Source of the DNA: Bacillota bacterium
GTDB taxonomy: Bacteria; Bacillota; Clostridia; Lachnospirales; Lachnospiraceae
Length of the DNA stretch: 64,000 nt
Direction of reading: 5' to 3'
Assembly: GCA_023386315.1 (NCBI GenBank)
Contig: JAEWJZ010000016.1
Span: forward strand, 62,001-126,000
The notes beneath the pieces are model-generated. The model searched no databases, was not told where the DNA came from, and saw nothing but the letters and a program-made list of their open reading frames with translations. Below are positions 33,295-42,300 of the stretch, in pieces. Numbering within the stretch: position 1 is the stretch's first letter; each line of letters starts with the position of its first letter. Both the position numbers and the translations under genes were made by a program.

Positions 33295-35157
33295 TTATAT
33301 TTCGATTAAATGATAAGGCATTAAGTTGGCAGTCATCATCTGAGCCTCCCGCTGGTGGCAGGTGAAAATAATAATCTGATTGGTATAAGTAGCTGACAGC
33401 CATTTTAAACCGGTCTTAAGTCTGTCGTCATCATAAAGGACAAAGCTGTCATCGAAGATAAACGGCATCTTTTCATCGCCTGTCTGAATTAAGGTAGCAG
33501 CTGCCAGACGAAGCGCCAGATAAACCTGGTCCATGGTTCCGCTGCTGACCTGCTCTAAAGGCACCAGTTTGGTTTTGGTATTTAAGAAGATATTCAGGTT
33601 TTCATCTACGCTCATGCTGGTGTAGATCCCGCCTGTGATTCCGGCTATTAAATCAGAAGCCGCCTTATTTAAGTAAAGTCCGAAAGAGTCACGGATGGAT
33701 GAAGATAAGTTGGTCATGGTCTCCAGCGCTAGGTCTACTGCAGAGATTTCTTCCCGTATACGGTCATTTTCAGCAAGAATGTGCTTCAGCCCTTCCGCCT
33801 GAGTTTTACAGCCCGAGAGATGATCCAGCTTCTTTTCCAGCTCCCACTGGCTTTTTTGTTGCGTCTCAATGGTTACTCCGCAGCCTTCCAGCTTTTTATT
33901 CAGCTCTTCGATCTCAGTAGCTTTCTGACTGATGGCAGCTTCCGATTTGGAGACAGCAGAACAGAGGCGGGTGAATTCTGCCATGCGGTTCTGAAACGCC
34001 TGTATGGAATCCGGTGAAATGTCTGTATCCCCTAAGTGCCTGGACAGAATCTCCTGAAGTATCTTGCCGCTCATTTCCATATCCTTCAGGTGATGACGAA
34101 GTCTTAGAAATAGGATTAAGCCGATCAGATAGAAAATAAGAGCGCCGCTCACGAAAATACTCAGAAGCAGAATGAGATCAACTCCGTAATACGCGGAGAA
34201 ATAATTAGATTCCCCCATATAGTAAATAATACCAGTGCTGCAAAGCAAAAGTGTTGCAATGATTAATGAAAAAGCGGAAGCAATCTTACGCGGCTTCCGA
34301 TTACAGGCTGCCTGGGCCTCCATGTAATCATCATAATGTTCCTTTGCCTTCTGGGAATAGGATTGAATGGATTCGTGGTCGGTAAACTGGTTGCTTGTGA
34401 GAACCTGCCGGCCTCTTGCCACTTTTTTGATCAGCTCTTCTTTTTCCGCCTGCCGCTCTTCCAAATCTGTTTTCATATCCACGCGGAGCTTCTGATAGGT
34501 CTGAATCTGGTTTTCATATTCAGGTGCTGAAATCTCCTTTTCTATATTGCGGATTTCACTTAATAACGAGGTATAGGTGCGGGCTGCTTCCGGCACCATC
34601 TGGGTCTCCAGCTCTTTTCTCTGGGACTTTAAGCAGGCTGCGGCTTTGGTGATGTTAAGTGCGAGATTGCCCGTTGTATTTAAGTTTGCAATATAGTTTT
34701 TCAGCTCTGTTACCATTCCTTCATCAGTGGCACTTTTTAACTGGCCGATGCTGATGGTGTTGACGTAGGAGGTCTCGCTTAATCCGCACAGAAGATCATC
34801 TAAAAACGCTTTCGTGGGCTCGATTTCCCGTCCTGCCGTTTCATCTACCACCTTAAACTCTTTTTTGTTCTTCTGAAAGGTTCGCTCGATGCGGTAGGTA
34901 TGTTCCTTATGTTCCACGCGGATCTGGCCTTCGTATGTCCCACTGTTTTCCCATGGTTCAAAACGGGAGTAGAGATCATTTCTGGAAGCTCTGCCTCTTT
35001 GCCGCTCGATTCCAAAGAGCATGCTGCGGATAAACGTATGGATTGTGGATTTTCCAGCCTCATTTTTTCCGTAAACAATGTTGATTCCATCATGAAACGT
35101 TAAGTTCCTGCCATGGAATTTCCCAAATCCATTGATGTAGATGTCCAGTATTTTCAT
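33295..35157 (-). CDS. YhaN/SbcC-like SMC-type ATPase
   Basis: A 620-residue AAA_27-type ATPase. Walker A is 'YGKNEAGKSTIHTFIRSMLF' (about residues 29-48); long coiled coils surround a hydrophobic hairpin of two membrane segments (about 290-350), as in Bacillus YhaN; the C-terminal head holds 'QVSSGTMDQVYLALRLAA' (signature) and 'PFIFDDSFVLYDDDRL' (Walker B/D-loop). With the phosphoesterase encoded just upstream it would form an Mre11-Rad50-like DNA repair complex. It is about a third shorter than typical YhaN, mainly through shorter coiled coils. Confidence 0.88.
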   Translation of the reverse strand: MKILDIYINGFGKFHGRNLTFHDGINIVYGKNEAGKSTIHTFIRSMLFGIERQRGRASRNDLYSRFEPWENSGTYEGQIRVEHKEHTYRIERTFQKNKKEFKVVDETAGREIEPTKAFLDDLLCGLSETSYVNTISIGQLKSATDEGMVTELKNYIANLNTTGNLALNITKAAACLKSQRKELETQMVPEAARTYTSLLSEIRNIEKEISAPEYENQIQTYQKLRVDMKTDLEERQAEKEELIKKVARGRQVLTSNQFTDHESIQSYSQKAKEHYDDYMEAQAACNRKPRKIASAFSLIIATLLLCSTGIIYYMGESNYFSAYYGVDLILLLSIFVSGALIFYLIGLILFLRLRHHLKDMEMSGKILQEILSRHLGDTDISPDSIQAFQNRMAEFTRLCSAVSKSEAAISQKATEIEELNKKLEGCGVTIETQQKSQWELEKKLDHLSGCKTQAEGLKHILAENDRIREEISAVDLALETMTNLSSSIRDSFGLYLNKAASDLIAGITGGIYTSMSVDENLNIFLNTKTKLVPLEQVSSGTMDQVYLALRLAAATLIQTGDEKMPFIFDDSFVLYDDDRLKTGLKWLSATYTNQIIIFTCHQREAQMMTANLMPYHLIEI

Positions 35158-35160
35158 GGG

Positions 35161-36231
35161 TCAGCTCCTTTCATCCGTAGTACGAAGCAAAGCATTGATT
35201 CCGTAATAAAGTGCTTTTTTCTCCACCCCGCTCATCTCAGGCTTCTGAAGTGCCTGAATAAAGAAGCCGATCATGTCGCTTGGGTGTTCAGCAAAGAGAG
35301 CGGAGAAATTATATTGTGGTTCCGATTCGTCAATAATTTCCAGAATTTTAAAGCGGGCAGACAACATATCTAAATCAAAAGTAATATCAGGATCTCTCAT
35401 ACCCCGTATGCGGAACCTGTAAATGTTATCTCCGCCACGGTTCTGAATTTCCTGGGTGATTTTCATGGCAAGTTCTGTATTCGTGGTGGCAGGGGTAACA
35501 TTGACTGCAAGAGAGATGTACTGAAGCCTTGCGAGAGGAATGAATTTTAATGAAGTTACCATACGGGTCACCTCATTGATCTCTCCTACCATCATGCCGT
35601 GAGGACCGGATTCTGTTTTGTCCAGAGGTTCCAGAGAACCCGCAAATGCCATACGGTTTTCAATAAGAATCTCAGGGCGGTGAATGTGTCCCATGGCAAT
35701 GTAGGAAAAGTCAAGATTTGACATGGCGCCTTTATCAAAGGGGATATGATTGGCATCTCCTCCGTGACCTAAAAGGACGTGAATTCTTCCGTTGTTAGGC
35801 ACTTTCAAGTGGTCAAGGCGGTTTTCCGGTATTTCAACAGAGTGATAGCTGAAGCCATAGACTTCCGTATTGATCTCTTTAAAATAAATGCTTTCCAGCT
35901 CTTCTCCCATGATATAAGTCACGTTTGGAGCCCAGGTAAAGCTTAAAAGGGCGGAGTTATTACGGATTCGGTCATGATTTCCGGCAATGATCACCACACG
36001 CACTCCCGGAATGGTTGAAAATAAATAATTAACCTCTTTTAAATCTCTGACAAGGGGCTGGCGGTGAAAAAGATCACCGGAAATAAAAAGACAGTCAGCT
36101 TCCAGAGTCTTAGCCTGGTTTACGGCCTTTGAAAAGGTGTCCTTTATATCCTGGAAACGTTCCCGGCTCCAGGGTTTATCGCTGTCAGGGCTCATGCCCC
36201 AGTGAACATCTGCAATATGTATGAATTTCAT
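35161..36231 (-). CDS. YhaO/SbcD-like metallophosphoesterase
   Basis: A 356-residue nuclease-type phosphoesterase. Metal motifs in order: 'IHIADVHWGM' (DxH), 'FISGDLFHR' (GDxxxR-like), 'IIAGNHDR' (GNHD), 'LLGHGGD' and 'YIAMGHIHRPEI' (GHxH). It would cut DNA ends with the ATPase encoded three bases downstream. The ATG at 36231 starts the conserved domain exactly; a longer frame to 36300 adds 23 unlikely residues. Confidence 0.9.
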   Translation of the reverse strand: MKFIHIADVHWGMSPDSDKPWSRERFQDIKDTFSKAVNQAKTLEADCLFISGDLFHRQPLVRDLKEVNYLFSTIPGVRVVIIAGNHDRIRNNSALLSFTWAPNVTYIMGEELESIYFKEINTEVYGFSYHSVEIPENRLDHLKVPNNGRIHVLLGHGGDANHIPFDKGAMSNLDFSYIAMGHIHRPEILIENRMAFAGSLEPLDKTESGPHGMMVGEINEVTRMVTSLKFIPLARLQYISLAVNVTPATTNTELAMKITQEIQNRGGDNIYRFRIRGMRDPDITFDLDMLSARFKILEIIDESEPQYNFSALFAEHPSDMIGFFIQALQKPEMSGVEKKALYYGINALLRTTDERS

Positions 36232-36361
36232 CGTCAATACCTCGCTGGTACAGCACTGCATGAAAGAACCTGATGCCTGCTGTACGTATTCCTCTTTCAT
36301 AGACTTGGAACCACATATAAAAGAAATTCGAAACTCCCTTCATACATGGTTCCCGTATAAA

Positions 36362-36391
36362 GAGGCTGTCTGATTTATTGGCAGCAGCCTC
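36362..36391 (-). terminator. Candidate terminator after asnS
   Basis: GAGGCTG (36362-36368) pairs with CAGCCTC (36385-36391); on the reverse strand TCTTTAT follows. Weak T run. Confidence 0.5.
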
Positions 36392-36397
36392 AGCGGC

Positions 36398-37789
36398 TTA
36401 TAATTCGCAGTTGTTAACGGTTCTTGGGAATGGAACGACGTCGCGGATATTGGCCATGCCGGTTAAATACATGACGCAGCGTTCAAATCCAAGTCCGAAT
36501 CCCGCATGGCGGGTAGAACCGTATTTTCTTAAGTCAAGGTAGAAATCATAATCTTCTTTCTTAAGTCCCAGCTCATCCATACGTGCGGTAAGCTTGTCTA
36601 AGTTATCTTCTCTCTGGCTTCCGCCTATGATCTCACCGATTCCGGGAACCAGGCAGTCAACAGCGGCGACGGTTTTGTTATCCGGGTTCATCTTCATGTA
36701 AAATGCCTTGATTTCCTTTGGATAATCAGTAACAAATACCGGTTTTTTAAAGAGCTGTTCTGTTAAATAGCGTTCATGCTCTGTCTGTAAGTCACAGCCC
36801 CAGAATACTTTATAATCAAATTCTTCATTGTGCTTCTCTAAAAGCTCAACCGCTTCCGTATAAGTCACATGAGCGAATTCAGAATTCAGTACATGATTCA
36901 GCCTGTCTAACAGTTCCTTGTCCACAAACTGATTAAAGAAGTTCATCTCTTCCGGAGCATGCTCAAGAACGTAACGGATCACATATTTCAGCATGGATTC
37001 AGCCAGTTCCATATCATCCTGCAGGTCAGCAAATGCCATCTCAGGCTCAATCATCCAGAATTCAGCAGCATGCCGGGTTGTATTGGAGTTTTCAGCACGG
37101 AAAGTAGGACCAAAGGTATAGACATTCCGGAAGGCCATCGCATAGGTCTCGGCGTTCAACTGTCCGCTTACGGTTAAGTTAGTAGGTTTTCCGAAGAAAT
37201 CCTGGGTAAAGTCCACAGCACCCTCCTGGGTCATGGGAATATTCTTTAAATCCATGGTTGTAACCTGGAACATCTCTCCGGCACCTTCACAGTCACTTCC
37301 TGTGATGAGCGGGGTGTGCACATAGACAAAATCCCTCTCCTGGAAGAACTGATGGATGGCATAGGCAATGAGAGAACGTACCCGGAAAACTGCCTGAAAC
37401 GTATTCGTTCTGGGACGCAGATGAGAGATGGTTCTTAAATATTCAAAGGAATGACGCTTTTTCTGAAGAGGATAATCCGGAGCAGAGGAACCTTCAATGT
37501 CGATTTTTGCGGCCTGTATCTCAAAAGGCTGTTTGGCTTCCGGTGTCGGAACAAGGGTACCGGTGACGATAATTGCAGCGCCTACGTTCAGCTTTGATAT
37601 GTCTGAAAAGTTCTCCATTGTGTCATGATATACGATCTGTAGGGTATCAAAATAGCTTCCGTCATTTAAGACGATGAAACCGAAGGTTTTGGAATCCCTT
37701 AAGCTTCTCACCCAGCCCCCGATTGTAACTTCCTTGTTAAGAAATGAATCTTTGTCTCTATATATTTGTCTTACTGTGGTTAAATCCAT
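36398..37789 (-). CDS. asnS: Asparaginyl-tRNA synthetase
   Basis: A 463-residue class IIb synthetase charging tRNA-Asn. Residues about 1-110 are the OB-fold anticodon domain ('[20 protein letters not shown]'); the catalytic core has motif 1 ('[16 protein letters not shown]'-type region), motif 2 '[19 protein letters not shown]' and motif 3 '[13 protein letters not shown]'. '[13 protein letters not shown]'-like '[15 protein letters not shown]' is typical for AsnS. A consensus promoter lies just upstream and no T-box is seen. Confidence 0.96.
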   Translation of the reverse strand: MDLTTVRQIYRDKDSFLNKEVTIGGWVRSLRDSKTFGFIVLNDGSYFDTLQIVYHDTMENFSDISKLNVGAAIIVTGTLVPTPEAKQPFEIQAAKIDIEGSSAPDYPLQKKRHSFEYLRTISHLRPRTNTFQAVFRVRSLIAYAIHQFFQERDFVYVHTPLITGSDCEGAGEMFQVTTMDLKNIPMTQEGAVDFTQDFFGKPTNLTVSGQLNAETYAMAFRNVYTFGPTFRAENSNTTRHAAEFWMIEPEMAFADLQDDMELAESMLKYVIRYVLEHAPEEMNFFNQFVDKELLDRLNHVLNSEFAHVTYTEAVELLEKHNEEFDYKVFWGCDLQTEHERYLTEQLFKKPVFVTDYPKEIKAFYMKMNPDNKTVAAVDCLVPGIGEIIGGSQREDNLDKLTARMDELGLKKEDYDFYLDLRKYGSTRHAGFGLGFERCVMYLTGMANIRDVVPFPRTVNNCEL

Positions 37790-37827
37790 AATAGCTTCTC
37801 CTTTTACATGTTCGCATACTTAATAAG

Positions 37828-37856
37828 ATTATACTGTATTTTCAGTCTTGATTCAA
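37828..37856 (-). promoter_or_regulatory. Promoter of asnS
   Basis: On the reverse strand TTGAAT (37856-37851), a 17-base spacer and TATAAT (37833-37828), 39 bases before the asnS start. Confidence 0.82.
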
Positions 37857-37967
37857 GGGGGAGGGGAGCAAAAACGCCTGATAAATGCTAAAATGTAAAA
37901 GAAATGACAAAAGCATGAAAAATGTCGGAAAATGCACAAAAAATTATCACAATAATTCAAAAATTTG

Positions 37968-37996
37968 TTCACTATTCTACGAATGTGTGGTATAAT
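37968..37996 (+). promoter_or_regulatory. Promoter of the glgCD operon
   Basis: TTCACT (37968-37973), 17 bases, TATAAT (37991-37996), extended by TG at -14 (TGGTATAAT). 38 bases before the glgC start. Confidence 0.7.
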
Positions 37997-38033
37997 GCTA
38001 GTACAATAAATATCAACAGCAAGAGGTGATAAC

Positions 38034-39308
38034 GTGATTAAAAAAGAGATGATTGCCATGCTTCTTGCGGGCGGTCAGGGCAGCCGTTTAGGTGTTCTGA
38101 CGCAGAAGGTGGCAAAACCCGCAGTATCCTTTGGCGGAAAATACCGTATCATCGATTTTCCGCTCAGCAATTGCATCAATTCAGGAGTCGATACAGTAGG
38201 GGTCCTGACTCAGTATCAGCCATTGCGTTTAAACACTCATATCGGGATAGGTATCCCGTGGGATTTAGACCGTAACGTTGGCGGTGTCACGATTCTGCCT
38301 CCATATGAAAGAAGCAAGGGGAGTGACTGGTATACCGGTACAGCCAATGCCATCTATCAGAACCTGGAGTATATGGAAACCTATAATCCGGATTACGTTC
38401 TTATCCTTTCAGGGGATCATATTTATAAGATGGATTATGAGGTTATGCTGGAGTATCACAAAGCAAATAATGCTGATATCACTATTGCTGCCATGCCGGT
38501 CCCTATTGAAGAGGCCAGCCGGTTTGGAATTCTGATAACCGATGAGAATAACCGGATTACAGAATTCGAGGAAAAACCCGCCAATCCCAGAAGCAATCTT
38601 GCTTCCATGGGTATCTACATATTCAGCTGGAAGATTTTAAAGGAAGCTCTAATCCGCATGTCGGATGTTCCTGGCTGTGATTTTGGCAAACATATTATTC
38701 CTTACTGCTTCGAATCAGGAAACAGGGTGTTTGCTTACGAGTATAACGGCTATTGGAAGGATGTAGGTACCTTAAGTTCTTACTGGGAAGCAAATATGGA
38801 GCTGATCGATATCATTCCGGAGTTTAATCTTTATGAGGAGTACTGGAAGATTTATACGAAGAGTGATATTATTCCGCCCCAGTATGTAGCAGAAGAGGCT
38901 GTTATTGACCGTAGTATCATCGGAGAAGGAACTGAGATCTGGGGAGAGGTTCATAACTCCGTCATCGGTGCCGGTGTAGTAATCAAATCAGGAGCTGTAA
39001 TCGAAGATTCCATTATCATGAGAGAATGTGTGATAGGGGAGAACACCAGGATCAATAAAGCAATCATCGCTGAAAATGTTATCATCGGTGCGGATTGTGA
39101 ACTGGGAGAAGGTGACTTTGCGCCAAGCAAGTATGATCCAAAGGTCTATCAGTTTGACCTGGTGACTATCGGAGAAAATTCCGTCATACCAGATAAAGTA
39201 AAGGTGGGAAAGAACACAGCAATTGTTGGAGAGACCAGGCCGGAGGATTATCCCGATGGGGAGTTGACAGGCGGTGACTACATCATAAAGGCAGGTGGTA
39301 TGAGATGA
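38034..39308 (+). CDS. glgC: Glucose-1-phosphate adenylyltransferase, catalytic subunit
   Basis: A 424-residue ADP-glucose pyrophosphorylase, which makes ADP-glucose for glycogen. The nucleotide-binding motif '[20 protein letters not shown]' opens the nucleotidyltransferase domain, '[12 protein letters not shown]' and '[10 protein letters not shown]' are active-site motifs, and residues about 290-380 form a left-handed beta-helix of hexapeptide repeats. GTG start behind AAGAGGTG. glgD overlaps its stop (ATGA). Confidence 0.97.
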   Translation: MIKKEMIAMLLAGGQGSRLGVLTQKVAKPAVSFGGKYRIIDFPLSNCINSGVDTVGVLTQYQPLRLNTHIGIGIPWDLDRNVGGVTILPPYERSKGSDWYTGTANAIYQNLEYMETYNPDYVLILSGDHIYKMDYEVMLEYHKANNADITIAAMPVPIEEASRFGILITDENNRITEFEEKPANPRSNLASMGIYIFSWKILKEALIRMSDVPGCDFGKHIIPYCFESGNRVFAYEYNGYWKDVGTLSSYWEANMELIDIIPEFNLYEEYWKIYTKSDIIPPQYVAEEAVIDRSIIGEGTEIWGEVHNSVIGAGVVIKSGAVIEDSIIMRECVIGENTRINKAIIAENVIIGADCELGEGDFAPSKYDPKVYQFDLVTIGENSVIPDKVKVGKNTAIVGETRPEDYPDGELTGGDYIIKAGGMR

Positions 39309-40426
39309 GGGCTATAGGAATTGTATTAGCAGGCGGAAACAGCAAAAGAATGAGGGAATTATCCAATAAAAGGGCCATTGCCGCTATGCCCATTGCAGGG
39401 AACTACCGCAGCATTGATTTTGCACTCAGTAATATGACAAACTCCCATATTCAGAATGTGGCGGTGCTTACCCAGTATAATTCCAGATCTCTTCATCTGC
39501 ATTTAAGTTCGTCAAAGTGGTGGGATTTCGGAAGAAAGCAGGGAGGCTTGTATGTATTTACTCCTACCATTACAGCAGAAAGCAGCGACTGGTACAGGGG
39601 AACTGCCGACGCCCTTTATCAGAATCTGATATTCTTAAAAAACAGCCATGAGCCATATGTGGTTATTGCTGCAGGGGATGGAATCTATAAGTTGGATTAT
39701 GGAAAAGTCCTGGAATATCATATTGAAAAGAAGGCTGATATTACCGTTGTCTGTACGGAACTTCCGGCAGGGGAAGATACGACCCGCTTCGGAATTGTGA
39801 AAACCAATGACGATGGGAGAATTACAGATTTTGAAGAGAAGCCTATGGTTGCCTCCTCCAATACGGTTTCCTGCGGTATCTATGTGATTCGCAGACGTCA
39901 GCTGATTGAGTTAATTGAGCGGTGTGCCATGGAAGACCGGTATGATTTCGTTAGTGACATTCTCGTCCGCTATCGGAATCTGAAGAGAATCTATGCCTAC
40001 CGTATGAATACATACTGGAGGAACATTGCTTCTGTGGAGTCCTATTATAATACCAATATGGACTTTTTACAACCAGAGGTCAGGGATTATTTCTTCCGGC
40101 AGTATCCGGATGTTTATTCTAAAATTGACGACCTGCCACCAGCTAAGTATAACCCTGGAGCTGCTGTAAAGAACAGCCTGATATCCAGCGGAAGTATTGT
40201 CAATGGAGTAGTTGAAAACTCCGTATTATTTAAAAAGGCATACATCGGCAACAACTGTGTCATCAGGAATTCCATCATTTTAAATGATGTTTATATAGGA
40301 GACAATACGGTTATAGAAAACTGTATTGTGGAAAGCCGGGATACAATCCGTGCCAATACCACCTATATAGGAACGCCAGACAATGTAAAAATTGTCATAG
40401 AAAAAAACGAAAGATACACATTATAG
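39305..40426 (+). CDS. glgD: Glucose-1-phosphate adenylyltransferase subunit GlgD
   Basis: A 373-residue paralogue of GlgC found in Firmicutes, forming a heterotetramer with it. It keeps the fold ('[20 protein letters not shown]', '[12 protein letters not shown]') but '[14 protein letters not shown]' replaces the GlgC SGDH motif, in line with a regulatory rather than strongly catalytic role. C-terminal hexapeptide repeats are visible ('[20 protein letters not shown]'). It starts within the glgC stop and is followed by spoVG. Confidence 0.95.
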   Translation: MRAIGIVLAGGNSKRMRELSNKRAIAAMPIAGNYRSIDFALSNMTNSHIQNVAVLTQYNSRSLHLHLSSSKWWDFGRKQGGLYVFTPTITAESSDWYRGTADALYQNLIFLKNSHEPYVVIAAGDGIYKLDYGKVLEYHIEKKADITVVCTELPAGEDTTRFGIVKTNDDGRITDFEEKPMVASSNTVSCGIYVIRRRQLIELIERCAMEDRYDFVSDILVRYRNLKRIYAYRMNTYWRNIASVESYYNTNMDFLQPEVRDYFFRQYPDVYSKIDDLPPAKYNPGAAVKNSLISSGSIVNGVVENSVLFKKAYIGNNCVIRNSIILNDVYIGDNTVIENCIVESRDTIRANTTYIGTPDNVKIVIEKNERYTL

Positions 40427-40452
40427 GAAATGTGACGGGAAGGGGCTTTAAC

Positions 40453-40740
40453 ATGCAGATTACAGACGTAAGAGTTAGACGCATCGAAAAAGAGGGTAAG
40501 ATGAAAGCAATTGTATCCATAACACTGGACAATGAATTTGTGATTCATGATATTAAGGTAATTGAAGGAGAGAAAGGCCTGTTTATTGCCATGCCAAGCC
40601 GCAAGGCTGCAGACGGGGAATACCGGGATATTGCACATCCTATTAATTCCGGAACCCGGGATATGATCCAGAGAGTAATTTTGGATAAGTATGAGACCAC
40701 AGCGCTTGAGATGCCGGAGGTTGCAGCAGCATTTGCTTAA
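40453..40740 (+). CDS. spoVG: SpoVG regulator
   Basis: A 95-residue RNA/DNA-binding regulator of sporulation and septation ('[20 protein letters not shown]', '[20 protein letters not shown]', 'FIAMPSRK'), which is the highly conserved SpoVG core. ATG 40453 has GGGAAGGGG before it; the longer frame from 40432 lacks a site. Its position behind glgCD suggests co-transcription. A strong terminator follows. Confidence 0.97.
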   Translation: MQITDVRVRRIEKEGKMKAIVSITLDNEFVIHDIKVIEGEKGLFIAMPSRKAADGEYRDIAHPINSGTRDMIQRVILDKYETTALEMPEVAAAFA

Positions 40741-40760
40741 GTAACTATAGAATTTTTAAA

Positions 40761-40796
40761 CCGCAGACCGGTTTTATCCGGCTGCGGATTTTTTTT
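40761..40796 (+). terminator. Terminator after spoVG
   Basis: CCGCAG..CGG (40761-40771) pairs with CCG.CTGCGG (40778-40787), followed by eight Ts. Confidence 0.92.
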
Positions 40797-40821
40797 CCCT
40801 ATAAAATCAATTGATACAGGA

Positions 40822-40850
40822 TTTACACCGGACTTCCTGTAAACTATAAT
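40822..40850 (+). promoter_or_regulatory. Promoter of ddh, with embedded inverted repeat
   Basis: TTTACA (40822-40827), 17 bases, TATAAT (40845-40850). The arms TACAGGA (40815-40821) and TCCTGTA (40835-40841) form a perfect 7-bp inverted repeat across the -35 and spacer, a possible operator. Confidence 0.7.
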
Positions 40851-40884
40851 AGAAAGTAACAATTTTTGGAAAGGCAGATTAATT

Positions 40885-41871
40885 ATGACTATAAAAATAG
40901 GAATCTTAGGCTATGGAAATCTTGGAAAAGGAGTGGAAAGTGCTATCCTTCATAATCCGGATATGGAGCTTTCTGCAGTGTTTACCAGGAGAGATCCGGA
41001 ATCAATCAGTCTTCTTACACCGGAGATAAAGACTTATCCGATTGAAGAGGCCATTTCAATGAAAGACGCTGTTGACGTGCTGGTTCTCTGCGGAGGAAGT
41101 GCACTGGATCTTCCGGAGCAGACACCCCGGTTTGCCAGATATTTTAATGTGGTGGACAGCTTTGACACTCATGCAAAGATTCAGGAACATTATGAAAAGG
41201 CAGACGCAGAGGCCAGAGAGGGAAATAAAGTAAGTATCATATCTGTGGGCTGGGATCCCGGTATGTTTTCCTTAAACCGCCTGTATGCAGGTTCCATATT
41301 ACCAGGTGGCCATCATTATACGTTCTGGGGCAAAGGAGTGAGCCAGGGACATTCAGATGCCATACGAAAGATTGAAGGTGTAAAAGATGCAAGACAGTAT
41401 ACCATTCCTGTAAAAGAGGCTCTGGAGGTAGTACGAAGTGGGGAAAATCCAACACTTACCACCAGGCAAAAGCATACCCGGGAGTGCTTTGTGGTATTAA
41501 AAGAAGGCGCAGATCAGGAAAAAATAAGGGAAGAGATTGTGACCATGCCCAATTATTTTGCAGATTACGATACTGAGGTTCACTTTATCAGTGAAGAAGA
41601 GCTGATGCGGGATCACAAGGGTATTCCACATGGCGGATCTGTTATAAGAACCGGAACAACAGGGTGGAAAGATGAGAACAGACATGTGATTGAATACAGC
41701 CTGAAACTGGATTCTAACCCGGAATTTACCGCATCTGTGCTCATTGCCTATGCAAGGGCTGCGTATCGTTTAAATAATGAGGGGATAAGCGGCTGTAAAA
41801 CCGTATTTGATATCGCGCCATCCTATTTAAGCATGTTAAACGGCGAAGAACTTCGCAGACAACTGTTATAG
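40885..41871 (+). CDS. ddh: meso-Diaminopimelate D-dehydrogenase
   Basis: A 328-residue NADPH enzyme that reversibly aminates tetrahydrodipicolinate to meso-diaminopimelate, a one-step branch to lysine and peptidoglycan. The dinucleotide motif is 'IGILGYGNLGKGVESAI' (residues 4-20), and 'VGWDPGMFSLNRLY' and 'FWGKGVSQGHSDAIR' are Ddh signatures. It has its own promoter and heads a run with the DUF3783 gene and two ABC exporter genes, spaced closely or overlapping. Confidence 0.96.
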   Translation: MTIKIGILGYGNLGKGVESAILHNPDMELSAVFTRRDPESISLLTPEIKTYPIEEAISMKDAVDVLVLCGGSALDLPEQTPRFARYFNVVDSFDTHAKIQEHYEKADAEAREGNKVSIISVGWDPGMFSLNRLYAGSILPGGHHYTFWGKGVSQGHSDAIRKIEGVKDARQYTIPVKEALEVVRSGENPTLTTRQKHTRECFVVLKEGADQEKIREEIVTMPNYFADYDTEVHFISEEELMRDHKGIPHGGSVIRTGTTGWKDENRHVIEYSLKLDSNPEFTASVLIAYARAAYRLNNEGISGCKTVFDIAPSYLSMLNGEELRRQLL

Positions 41872-41889
41872 ACAGCAGGAGGAGAGGAA

Positions 41890-42300
41890 ATGTCAGTAAA
41901 GAAGGAAACGGTATTATACTATTGCCCGGAAAAGGACAGTCAGAAAGGGAATGACACCAGGATTAACAGGATAAAGGCAGTTCTCGTTCGAATGGGAATC
42001 CGTATTAAGAATATTTCTCCGGATCAGACGGACCAGACGATAGGCTATCTGGCAGGACTCGACGGATTCGGGGAACAGCCCGCAGAAGAATGTCCGGTTG
42101 TCGAGGAAGAGGTTCTGATAATGAAGAATTTCTCCAGCAGGCGGATTGATGAACTTCTGATGAATCTGAAGCGGTCAGGGGTATCAAAAATAGCCTTAAA
42201 GGCTGTGATAACAGATACCAACTCAAAATGGAGTTTCTATGAATTGTATCAGGAACTAAAAAAAGAGCATGAGACCATGTCTGGCAAAGAAGAGTCATGA
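41890..42300 (+). CDS. DUF3783 domain protein
   Basis: A 136-residue soluble protein of the DUF3783 family ('ILYYCPEKD'-type start 'VLYYCPEKDSQKGNDTRINR', and 'EVLIMKNFSSRRIDELLMNL', 'KIALKAVITDTNSKWSFYEL'). The role is unknown. It is 19 bases after ddh and overlaps the first exporter gene by four bases, so it is translated with it. Confidence 0.85.
   Translation: MSVKKETVLYYCPEKDSQKGNDTRINRIKAVLVRMGIRIKNISPDQTDQTIGYLAGLDGFGEQPAEECPVVEEEVLIMKNFSSRRIDELLMNLKRSGVSKIALKAVITDTNSKWSFYELYQELKKEHETMSGKEES

Noticed and set aside
37790..38033. T-box leader upstream of asnS
   Set aside because: The space between the consensus promoter and the start codon is under 40 bases, too short for a T-box.
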